64,000 nucleotides of DNA from the IMG/VR virus record IMGVR_UViG_3300030202_002193, positions 20,539 through 84,538 of that record; one strand, given 5' to 3'. Origin of the DNA: a virus. Each line of letters opens with the position of its first letter. Position 1 is the stretch's first letter. Below the pieces are notes generated by a model. It did no database searches and had not been told where the DNA came from. It worked only from the letters and a program-made list of their open reading frames with translations. Shown here in pieces: positions 56,887 through 64,000 of the stretch. Made by a program: the position numbers and the translations under genes.

Positions 56887-57274
56887 GATATACAAAGACG
56901 AAAAGGAATTTGCTAAGTGGGCAAAGACCATTGAGAAGAAACTAAAGGGAGAAATCTTGGACGCATTCAAAGAGGCTTGGCCCTCTCTCTCTAATACTAA
57001 CGAAGCCGTGAGAGGTTCCTTTGTCTATTATTGGGAACTAAGAACTAACATGTCTCAATTTCATAGCATGGCTCAACCAATGTCAATAGGCTATCTAGCA
57101 TATTTAGCAGATGGGGCGCAAAGCGTAGGAAGAGAAGATATTGTAAACTTAGTAAACAATATGATTAGAAATATACCTAGAATAAATTTAGAGATAAGCA
57201 ATTCTCTAGTGGCTAAAATGGGGACTGATAAGGTAGAAGTCCCCGAAGAAGGTGGGAAAGATGAAGAGGAATGA
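56870..57274 (+). CDS. Helical protein, unknown
   Basis: 134 residues, ATG 56870, starting MWKWIKIYKDEKEFAKWAKT, a Trp-rich helix. Helical throughout with acidic C-terminus. Overlaps the PC4-like gene's end. Function unknown. Confidence 0.5.
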   Translation: MWKWIKIYKDEKEFAKWAKTIEKKLKGEILDAFKEAWPSLSNTNEAVRGSFVYYWELRTNMSQFHSMAQPMSIGYLAYLADGAQSVGREDIVNLVNNMIRNIPRINLEISNSLVAKMGTDKVEVPEEGGKDEEE

Positions 57275-57503
57275 ATGGATTCGCATTGGTAGAAAATTAA
57301 CCAAATTAGCGAATAATAAAAACAATAGTGTTTTATATCCTTTTGATGATAAAGAAAAAGAACTGATAAAGGAAATGATTCTAATAATAAATGGAGTGAT
57401 AAAATATGACGATGAAAATGATGTCGAGACTACTAGAGAGTTTGGAGGACAAGAAACCAACACAACAAATATCTTTAGTTTCCAAAGAAATTCTAAAATT
57501 TAA
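57261..57503 (+). CDS. Small basic protein overlapping ligase
   Basis: 80 residues from ATG 57261 (GGTGGGAAAG upstream). Starts MKRNEWIRIGRKLTKLANNK. Its C-terminal third overlaps the ligase start by 98 bases, a long overlap that leaves some doubt; both frames have plausible ribosome sites. Confidence 0.45.
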   Translation: MKRNEWIRIGRKLTKLANNKNNSVLYPFDDKEKELIKEMILIINGVIKYDDENDVETTREFGGQETNTTNIFSFQRNSKI

Positions 57504-58947
57504 GGAATCGGATAGAAGGATAGTATTCCAAATATTATCTTTAGAATATCCTTCCAATAACATTGGTCTATCTAAGGCTAAGAAATGGATTGCTAAATCC
57601 GTAGACGCTTTCGAAGAAGAAATAGATTGGTCCTATAGTATGTCTAATGATATAGGATATGTTGCCCAAGAATTAGATTTACGGAAGACCAACGATAAGG
57701 ACATCCCCCTAAATAGAATACTAAACATTCTTAGTTTAGATTGCGGAGGAATAACCTCGGACGAATACATTCTTTTTTCTTCATTGTTTTCTGAAATGTC
57801 TGCAATAGAAAGAAAGTGGTTTTCTCGATACTGGCTTAGGGTTCCTAGGAACGGTATAAATGTAGGAACGGTACAAAAGATGTTGGCTAAAACCTATGAT
57901 AAGAAACTTTCAGAAGTTAAATCACATCACAATTTTAATGACATATCTACTTTAGTAACATATTATGAAATGGGAGAAACGCCTTCGTGCATTCTCCAAC
58001 ATGGCAAGTTCCTAAAACCTATGCTGGCAAAAGAAATTCCTATGTCCAAGTGGCCAAAGCAAAAAATTGTAGACTATAAATATGATGGGAATAGATACCA
58101 AGTCCATAGAAAAGGCGAAAGTGTTATTGTTTTCAATAGAAAAGGAAAGATTGTAACTCCTCAATTTCCTGACATAGTAGACCTTGTTAGAAAGTACTCT
58201 GTAGATTGTATCTTGGATGGGGAAATTTACCCCATTAAAGACGATGGAAGCCCTGCCGAACACAAAAGGATGGGGACAAGGGTACACTCTAAAGACCATG
58301 CTAAAGCAGTACAGGATTGTCCGGTAAAATGGGTTGCGTTTGATGCCCTAATGATAGATGGAGAAACTTTAACAGATTTACCTTACCACGAAAGGCTAGA
58401 GAAAATGTCTATGGTTCCTGACCAAGCACATAGAATGGAAAAGGGTGGAGATGTTTTAGCATTTTACAATGTAGCAATTAACGATGGTTTCGAAGGGATT
58501 ATTGTTAAAGATGCTAACCATAAATACGAATCGGGCAAGCGGTCAATTTCTTGGGCTAAGTATAAACCTCCTAGAATTGATTTAGATGTAGTGATAACTT
58601 CTGCTAGATACGGAGAAGGGGCTAGGTCGGGATTTTTTGCTTCTTTTGATATTGCAGTAAAAAGCGATGATGGTTTTATGGGCGTAGGTTCTGTAGGAAC
58701 AGGACTTTCTGAAAGAGAAATGATTCAATTAACTAGTAGACTTAGGACACTGATAGAAAGTTACAAAGGGCAGACTTACAACTTTGCCCCAAAGGTAGTG
58801 GTACAGGTTACTGCTGATTTAATTTCTAGAGATAGCAAAGGGAACATTGGTCTAAGGTTCCCACGGATAGTAAGAATAAGAGAAGATAAATATGTTGTAG
58901 ATATAAATACCGTTACTGATGTAATTCAGACCATGACGGGATTTTGA
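57406..58947 (+). CDS. ATP-dependent DNA ligase
   Basis: 513 residues from ATG 57406 (GGAGTGATAAAAT). Nucleotidyltransferase motifs: Lys225 in DYKYDGNRYQ, ILDGEIYPI, VAFDALMIDG, EGIIVKD and SWAKYKP. N-terminal ~190 residues form the DNA-binding domain of archaeal/eukaryotic ligase I type, and a C-terminal OB-fold follows. Order with replication genes RFC and SSB marks it as the replication ligase; the second ligase sits in the head cluster. Confidence 0.9.
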   Translation: MTMKMMSRLLESLEDKKPTQQISLVSKEILKFKESDRRIVFQILSLEYPSNNIGLSKAKKWIAKSVDAFEEEIDWSYSMSNDIGYVAQELDLRKTNDKDIPLNRILNILSLDCGGITSDEYILFSSLFSEMSAIERKWFSRYWLRVPRNGINVGTVQKMLAKTYDKKLSEVKSHHNFNDISTLVTYYEMGETPSCILQHGKFLKPMLAKEIPMSKWPKQKIVDYKYDGNRYQVHRKGESVIVFNRKGKIVTPQFPDIVDLVRKYSVDCILDGEIYPIKDDGSPAEHKRMGTRVHSKDHAKAVQDCPVKWVAFDALMIDGETLTDLPYHERLEKMSMVPDQAHRMEKGGDVLAFYNVAINDGFEGIIVKDANHKYESGKRSISWAKYKPPRIDLDVVITSARYGEGARSGFFASFDIAVKSDDGFMGVGSVGTGLSEREMIQLTSRLRTLIESYKGQTYNFAPKVVVQVTADLISRDSKGNIGLRFPRIVRIREDKYVVDINTVTDVIQTMTGF

Positions 58948-58951
58948 TAAC

Positions 58952-59308
58952 ATGATAGAACCAGAATTATTGAAGTGGGTAGAACAGTATGAAAAGGTGA
59001 CAACGGTCAATTTTATGATTTTTGGGCCTCCTCTTACAGATGAGTATAATGACCTCTTAGCAAAGGGGATTAATTTGCATTTAATTGCAGAACATGAAAT
59101 GCCACTACATATGATATTCATTAAAGAAATAGATGAAGAAGAAGCGAGAGCATTAGATACCTTTCAAGGAACTAATCTTTCGATAGTGCTACCTGAAAAT
59201 AGAGAAGATATCTCTTCTTATGTTAGGGGAGTATGTGAACACTTTTTGAAATATGTTAGACTAAAGAACGAATTTATAGGAACTAGGATAGTGGCTAACA
59301 ATGTTTAA
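58952..59308 (+). CDS. Small protein after ligase, unknown
   Basis: 118 residues, ATG 58952. Mixed alpha/beta with an acidic helix (EIDEEEARALDTFQGTNLSI); no family recognised. Overlaps the LAGLIDADG-like gene by eight bases. Confidence 0.5.
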   Translation: MIEPELLKWVEQYEKVTTVNFMIFGPPLTDEYNDLLAKGINLHLIAEHEMPLHMIFIKEIDEEEARALDTFQGTNLSIVLPENREDISSYVRGVCEHFLKYVRLKNEFIGTRIVANNV

Positions 59309-59699
59309 CGATGATATTTTAATTGGGATTTTTATTGGTTTAGCCAATTGTGACATCAGAGTAGAATCTAATTATAGGGCTAATCTAGGCTACACAATTA
59401 AACCTAGAATACAAATTAGAGGGGAGTTACCTTTTCTAAAACAACTAAGTCATGCTTTAGAAATGCGGCAGATTAGACCTCACCTAAAAGAAAGAGAAGG
59501 CACTAATAGAAATAAACCAATAATAACAATATCTAGAATAGGCGACTTATCTACAGTTTGTGATAAGATACCCGACTACCTAGAAGATGCAAGAAATCAG
59601 TGGAAGGATTTCAAGAGAGTTGTAGAACTAATAAAAAATAAAAAACATTTATCCTTAGAAGGATTAGATGAAATATTAAAAATAAAGGAATTGATTTAA
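59301..59699 (+). CDS. LAGLIDADG-like protein, probably degenerate
   Basis: 132 residues. ILIGIFIGLANCDIRV followed by GYTIKPRIQIRGELPFLKQL, then DFKRVVELIKNKKHLSLEGL has the layout of one LAGLIDADG half, but the usual LIDADG acidic residue is replaced (LANCD). It could be a dead or repurposed homing endonuclease, kept for DNA binding. Lies between ligase and the P-loop/RFC genes. Confidence 0.5.
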   Translation: MFNDDILIGIFIGLANCDIRVESNYRANLGYTIKPRIQIRGELPFLKQLSHALEMRQIRPHLKEREGTNRNKPIITISRIGDLSTVCDKIPDYLEDARNQWKDFKRVVELIKNKKHLSLEGLDEILKIKELI

Positions 59700-60562
59700 T
59701 GGGACTAACTACAATGACAAAAGATAGAACAATTGTAATTACAGGAAAACATGGTAGCGGAAAATCTACTATGGCAAGGGAGATGTTTGAAGATGCTATT
59801 ATCTACTACGCTAATGATATGGAAATATCTGATATTAAATCGGTCCCAAAAGAAAGAGGAATAATTATTGAAGACATACACTACAAGCCTAAGAAAGACC
59901 AGATTCTAAATGTACTTAGAAACTATGGTGGCAAAGTAGTAATGACTTCGCTGAATCAGAAAAGTGTCCCTAGCGATATTAAGAACATGGTTAAGTTCAA
60001 GCGAGCAGGTTCTAATATATATTTAAGAAATGAAATTTCGGAACTAGCACCTAGAAGCGAAGAACCTTTCTCTTTTGAAAAAGATACTTTCTCTATTGTT
60101 CTAGATTATATGAAGGAAAGTAATAGAGATAAGATTGCCAAGATTCTAAAAATTAACAAGCCATCTGATACACAAATAATGTCTTGGCTTGTAGAAAATA
60201 TTCATCCGAATAGATTGATATTCGTAGACGGGGTTGTTAAAAGGAGATGGCCCCAACATTACTTTTATGAAATGTTAGCCTATACATACCAAGGCAGAAA
60301 CTTTAGTAGGCCAGCATATCCTAAAAGAAAAGCATATTCAAAAATACCTTCTCTATGTAGAAGGCTAAAACTAAGAAGCGGGGATGAAAGACTTCTTCGC
60401 CAATTATGTAAAGACGAAGACTTTAGCCGTTGGGCTAAAACTAAACTAAACAACAGTGAGTGTAGATTACTCGGTCTTGGTGAAAAGAAGATAAGAAAAT
60501 CTAAACCTAAAATAAAGATAAGTAAGTTGAGTGATTATTATGCTATGGACGGAAAAATATAG
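59699..60562 (+). CDS. P-loop ATPase upstream of RFC
   Basis: 287 residues. TIVITGKHGSGKSTMAREMF is a Walker A P-loop; RGIIIEDIHYKPK looks like Walker B. The rest is basic and helical, with KKIRKSKPKIKISK at the end. May act in replication initiation or clamp loading; not a known family. Its stop overlaps the RFC start. Confidence 0.6.
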   Translation: MGLTTMTKDRTIVITGKHGSGKSTMAREMFEDAIIYYANDMEISDIKSVPKERGIIIEDIHYKPKKDQILNVLRNYGGKVVMTSLNQKSVPSDIKNMVKFKRAGSNIYLRNEISELAPRSEEPFSFEKDTFSIVLDYMKESNRDKIAKILKINKPSDTQIMSWLVENIHPNRLIFVDGVVKRRWPQHYFYEMLAYTYQGRNFSRPAYPKRKAYSKIPSLCRRLKLRSGDERLLRQLCKDEDFSRWAKTKLNNSECRLLGLGEKKIRKSKPKIKISKLSDYYAMDGKI

Positions 60563-61451
60563 GCCCGCTTTACTAAGCGGAATAAAGGGACAAGAACACT
60601 TCGTAATGGATGCGGAGAATTGGGTAGAATTACAGAACATGCCAAATGTTTTATTTTACGGTACTTCAGGTACAGGTAAAACTGCGGCAGGTTTGGCACT
60701 AGCCAAAACATTACTTGGAGAAAATGCACTAGATAATTTCTTTGAGATTAATGCTTCCGATGATAGAAGATTAGAAACCGTTAGAACTAGAATTAAAGAG
60801 ATTGCTCAAAGTGGCAAACTTGGTAATGTTCCTTTCAGAATAATTCTATTAGATGAAATGGACGGAATGACAAACGATGCACAAAACGCACTGAAAAGAA
60901 TTATGGAAAGATATTCTGAAAATGTTCGTTTTATTATTACTTGTAATGATAGAACCAAGATTATATTTGCACTACAAAGTAGATGTGCAAATTATCATTT
61001 TAAGCCATTATCTCCATCGGTAGTATCTTCAATTCTTACCGACATATTGGAGAAGGAATCAGTCACCAATACCCCATCTGAATCAGAAATGCAGGGCTTT
61101 ATAGGTGTATATGGTGGTGATTTAAGGAGGGCAATAACCGAGTTGCAAGCCGCAATATCATCGGACAAACCCCTCAATGTGCAAGTTCAAGAAGGACTAC
61201 AAGAATATGAAAATATAATAAATGAAATAATCAATAAAAATGCTAACATTCTTACAACACTACACGACTTACTTTACGATGGAAAAACCGTAAAGGACAT
61301 TTGTGTATCTTTACATGATGTTATCATTAATGCTACATTGGATAATAGTACGAAATATAAATTTTTGAGAGTGATAGGAGAAAGCGAATACCGGTCCACT
61401 ACCATGACACCTAGAGTTTTAATCTCTTGGATGGTAGGACAATTGATATGA
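60540..61451 (+). CDS. Replication factor C small subunit (clamp loader)
   Basis: 303 residues from ATG 60540 (GAGTGATTATT). LWTEKYRP box, Walker A FYGTSGTGKTAAGL, RFC-type IILLDEMDGMTNDAQNALKR, sensor 1 RFIITCND, and the SRC motif LQSRCANYHF. It matches archaeal/eukaryotic RFC small subunits, which load PCNA-type clamps. Slightly shorter than cellular RfcS (~320-330). No large subunit is seen in the window. Confidence 0.92.
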   Translation: MLWTEKYRPALLSGIKGQEHFVMDAENWVELQNMPNVLFYGTSGTGKTAAGLALAKTLLGENALDNFFEINASDDRRLETVRTRIKEIAQSGKLGNVPFRIILLDEMDGMTNDAQNALKRIMERYSENVRFIITCNDRTKIIFALQSRCANYHFKPLSPSVVSSILTDILEKESVTNTPSESEMQGFIGVYGGDLRRAITELQAAISSDKPLNVQVQEGLQEYENIINEIINKNANILTTLHDLLYDGKTVKDICVSLHDVIINATLDNSTKYKFLRVIGESEYRSTTMTPRVLISWMVGQLI

Positions 61452-61468
61452 AAAGGAGGAATCTGAAT

Positions 61469-62680
61469 ATGGATGAAAAATTAAAGAACGAAATAGAGCA
61501 AGGAGCAAGTCTTCTTGGACTTAGTGCGGAGGACGCACTAGCCAAGTATGAAGACATTTGCAGAGAAAACGGGGTAGAAACAAACAACCCTATTGGACTT
61601 GGACTTTGGCGAAGTCATGTTGCACAAAGCCGAAGGCAGAAGTCTAAACCTAGTGGTGGCGGAAGCAACCAATTGTCTAAGAAGGCATTTGGTTTCTTTA
61701 TCTCACTTGAGTCTCCTAGAGACACAATGGTTTGGAACAGAAACAAGGCCAAGGAAGAATACGCTAGAAATGCTGATGCGGCATTAGAAGCAGGGCTAAT
61801 CGCTACTGCTGAAGAAACAGATGGTGGATGGAAAATCCTTAGAGTTTTCAAAGGCGACTATCAAGAGAGAATCGTAAAAACTCTACCGGAAGGTGCAGAA
61901 GAAATCGAAGGCAATATGATTATTCCTTTAGATGCTACCGAAAGATATCCTAACGGCGGGACTAACCGAAACTTTGGAAAACCACTACCGGCACAAGAAT
62001 TCCGTCGAACCGGAGTTTTCTATGGAATGGTTGGAGACAGTGTAGAAATGAAACCTTATTTCTTTTCTTACAAGAAAAATGGTTGCCTAGACTTTGCGCC
62101 AAATTGTTTTGAATTCTTACATATGGTTGTAATTAAAAATGAGAACATGGATGACATCTATGGATATACTGAAGTTACTAAGTCTAGTTTAGTTATGAAT
62201 GCAAATCTAGACCCTGAAAACTCTGACTATAGAGACATGTCCGACTTCGATTATGTATCTACTCTTACAGGAGTATTCTCTGACAAGATTACAGAATTAG
62301 TAGACATCGACAGGCAACATGGAAACTTAGCCATGCTACCTGTAAAAGAGAGATATGTAATTACTGACGGTACAGTTTGTAACATGAACATGACTCCGTT
62401 TGGAAATGGAAACCGTGTTCTAAATATTACAGATTTGAATGCAGAATTCGATTATGAAGGCGGAAACAACATGACAACATGTTGGGTTCCTGAACATATC
62501 GAAATTGATTTCGGTATCGGTAGTAACATTATTGTTATTGGTAGGACTTCTCAAAGACAAGGAGATGACGGGCCGGAACCTGTTACAATTAATGTATCGG
62601 GTATTCTAACTGTAGAAAGAGTCGGTTCTCCTGTAGAGATTGAGCAGACTGAAGAAACCAACGACGATTGGTTTAGTTGA
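61469..62680 (+). CDS. Probable ssDNA-binding protein
   Basis: 403 residues from ATG 61469 (AGGAGGAATCTGAAT upstream; longer in-frame readings lack a ribosome site). Beta-rich with OB-fold-like strands (ERIVKTLPEGAEEIEG, EPVTINVSGILTVERVG) and an acidic tail EETNDDWFS like SSB C-termini that recruit partners. Encoded between RFC and the Sak4-like ATPase. SSB/RPA function is inferred from tail, folds and context; no catalytic motif seen. Confidence 0.55.
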   Translation: MDEKLKNEIEQGASLLGLSAEDALAKYEDICRENGVETNNPIGLGLWRSHVAQSRRQKSKPSGGGSNQLSKKAFGFFISLESPRDTMVWNRNKAKEEYARNADAALEAGLIATAEETDGGWKILRVFKGDYQERIVKTLPEGAEEIEGNMIIPLDATERYPNGGTNRNFGKPLPAQEFRRTGVFYGMVGDSVEMKPYFFSYKKNGCLDFAPNCFEFLHMVVIKNENMDDIYGYTEVTKSSLVMNANLDPENSDYRDMSDFDYVSTLTGVFSDKITELVDIDRQHGNLAMLPVKERYVITDGTVCNMNMTPFGNGNRVLNITDLNAEFDYEGGNNMTTCWVPEHIEIDFGIGSNIIVIGRTSQRQGDDGPEPVTINVSGILTVERVGSPVEIEQTEETNDDWFS

Positions 62681-62793
62681 GTTCCAAAGGGCATTTTGTT
62701 GTTGTCCTTCAACGATTAGTGTAAATATATTCTAATGGGAAAAGAATGATATTCGAATGGGTGCGAAGCCCATATTTTTTATGAGGAATTATA

Positions 62794-63057
62794 ATGAGTG
62801 AATTAATAGATGAAAGATATGTTCTGAAATCCGGTAGTTATTTGGCAGATTTGTCAAATGTGGATTTCATTACATGGAGACAGAGTGACGAAGGAATAAT
62901 GCTAAAGTTGCACATAGACCAAAAAGAAATAAGGTTTGTTTGTAATAAGAAATTAGCAGAAGAAATATTAGGGATATGGACTAAGTTTAGAGGACATGAA
63001 ATAAATATGAATGAATATGAGATAGGTGGTATAAATGGCTATAACTGGGAAAAATAA
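62794..63057 (+). CDS. Small beta-rich protein
   Basis: 87 residues, ATG 62794. Strand-rich (YVLKSGSYLADLSNVDFITW), no cysteines beyond one; function unknown. Overlaps the next gene's start. A 113-base gap with no gene precedes it. Confidence 0.5.
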   Translation: MSELIDERYVLKSGSYLADLSNVDFITWRQSDEGIMLKLHIDQKEIRFVCNKKLAEEILGIWTKFRGHEINMNEYEIGGINGYNWEK

Positions 63058-63874
63058 TTTGATGGAAAAAGCAGTATCGGATGCAGAAAAGACGAAGAAG
63101 ACAATCTTTGGTAAAAAGCAAGATGAGTTTAACTCTTCTTTTGCAGAATACATGAAGAAGAAAAGGGAGGCTAGAAAGTCTAGAATGGTTCTAGGAGTTT
63201 GGGGTCAGCCTAAAACTGGCAAGACCGGAATTTCTTTGGATTTCCCTGATAGGAAAATCTATGTTTTAGATTGGGATAGGGGCGTAGAATCAACTTGGTT
63301 TGAATGCCACGATGCTTCAGAAAATATTGAAGTTTATTGTCCGATTGTTTTAGACAAGGATAATGTAATCGACATTAAACAGAGTGAAGAAAACTCTCAC
63401 GCCTTTGTAAAGTATGTTAGAGGGAAATTAGAAGAAGGCGAGAAACCTATCTTTGTTATGGATGGAGTAGACTCTTGGTATGATAAGTGCATTTACAAAG
63501 TAAATCCTAATCCTACAGTCGTAACAAAAATGATGCCATATCAATATGGCCCAAGAAACAAAACTTTCTACCATTTGTTAGAAACTATCTATCATCTTGA
63601 TTGTGATGTAATTTACATTACTCACGAAACTGAAAAGTATCAGGACAATTCTCCGGTTGGTATGATTCCGGCTTGGAGAGATTGGGGCGGAAAACTCGAA
63701 CAGGAGATTCATTGCTCAAGAAAGAAAGTGAAGGGAGAAACACATTTCCTAGCAGAATTAGTTGGTAGTAGAACTAACGGTAATTTAGTTGGAAAGGTTT
63801 GGACTATTCGTAGTGGTTCTCCGCCTAACATTCTTTGGAATGGAATACCGGAATTAAAAGAGGGTAAGATATGA
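63035..63874 (+). CDS. Sak4/RecA-like recombination ATPase
   Basis: 279 residues. LGVWGQPKTGKTGISLDFPD is the Walker A, KIYVLDWDRG and PIFVMDGVDSWYDKC the Walker B region of RecA-like Sak4 annealing/recombination ATPases of phages. A Lys-rich N-terminal extension precedes. In phages Sak4 works with SSB in annealing; the neighbouring SSB-like gene supports this. Confidence 0.75.
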   Translation: MAITGKNNLMEKAVSDAEKTKKTIFGKKQDEFNSSFAEYMKKKREARKSRMVLGVWGQPKTGKTGISLDFPDRKIYVLDWDRGVESTWFECHDASENIEVYCPIVLDKDNVIDIKQSEENSHAFVKYVRGKLEEGEKPIFVMDGVDSWYDKCIYKVNPNPTVVTKMMPYQYGPRNKTFYHLLETIYHLDCDVIYITHETEKYQDNSPVGMIPAWRDWGGKLEQEIHCSRKKVKGETHFLAELVGSRTNGNLVGKVWTIRSGSPPNILWNGIPELKEGKI

Positions 63875-64000
63875 AATTTGCAGTTGATAGTAAAGTAATA
63901 TGTAATGCACTAGATGATATTCAAGGAAAAGGGAAGTACGGGGTCTCTAACAGTAGTTTAGATGATTGCGTCTACCTAACTCTAGAAGGAAATAATCTAG
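63871..64000 (+). CDS. Sliding clamp-like protein (partial)
   Basis: 43 residues to the right edge: MKFAVDSKVICNALDDIQGK, GKYGVSN, CVYLTLEGNNL. Start and strand pattern resemble the first domain of bacterial beta clamps (MKFxV ... L-x-x-AL-x-x-I), although RFC points to an archaeal PCNA system. Too short to settle. Starts in an ATGA overlap with the Sak4 gene. Confidence 0.5.
   Translation, partial: MKFAVDSKVICNALDDIQGKGKYGVSNSSLDDCVYLTLEGNNL

Overview
The window looks like most of the genome of a tailed double-stranded DNA virus (HK97-type capsid, siphovirus-like tail module) of an archaeon. The head and tail genes are typical of Caudoviricetes: large terminase, portal, protease-scaffold, major capsid protein, connector, tail tube, tail assembly chaperones and tape measure. 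The information-processing genes are archaeal in type: TFB (TFIIB homologue), PC4-like coactivator, RFC small subunit clamp loader and two ATP-dependent DNA ligases. TATA-like boxes lie about 25 bases before some start codons. Together with a GroEL-type (group I) chaperonin this resembles the 'magroviruses' of marine Group II Euryarchaeota (Poseidoniales). That host assignment is inference; no tRNA, rRNA or cellular gene confirms it.

Layout: two divergent blocks face away from a 39-44 kb control region. Everything left of about 42.1 kb is on the minus strand; everything right of it is on the plus strand. Reading the minus strand away from the control region, 38.9-33.7 kb holds many small proteins, a zinc-finger small-terminase candidate and large unknown proteins. 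Then come large terminase, a LAGLIDADG-containing protein and portal (27.3-22.4 kb), a coiled-coil and small-gene cluster plus a large DNA ligase (22.2-16.4 kb), protease-scaffold and capsid (16.4-12.7 kb), a membrane/GTPase cassette (12.7-11.4 kb), neck and connector (10.3-5.3 kb), and the tail (5.3-0 kb, last gene cut by the edge). The plus block runs from small zinc-ribbon genes (44-50 kb) through a ubiquitin-like/E1/JAB plus TFB cluster (50.0-54 kb), chaperonin, PC4 and ligase (54.5-59 kb) to RFC, a probable ssDNA-binding protein, a Sak4/RecA-like ATPase and the start of a sliding clamp (59.7-64 kb). A replicative polymerase would be expected beyond the right edge.

The control region carries six copies of a palindrome built on CAAAGCC-ACCATATGGT-GGCTTTG. 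Three copies sit 38-39 bases before a start codon and most are followed by a TACCTTA box and an A/T-rich TATA-like box. It also holds terminator hairpins, an 8-copy GTCTCA/TGAGAC repeat cluster beside a very A/T-rich segment (origin candidate), and long stem-loops in gene-free DNA.

The most unusual observations are these. (1) About 20 otherwise unrelated late proteins begin with the same short N-terminal peptide (M-S/T/N-W-K/Q-x-I-L-K), including an 18-residue gene that is little more than the tag. I propose that it is a capsid-cargo or assembly-targeting signal. (2) A viral ubiquitin-like protein ending in Gly-Gly lies in one operon with an E1/ThiF-like enzyme and a JAMM protease, next to TFB. 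(3) A membrane-anchored Arf-like GTPase sits among virion genes. (4) The palindromic promoter family itself. All function statements come from motif reading; no database search was run.
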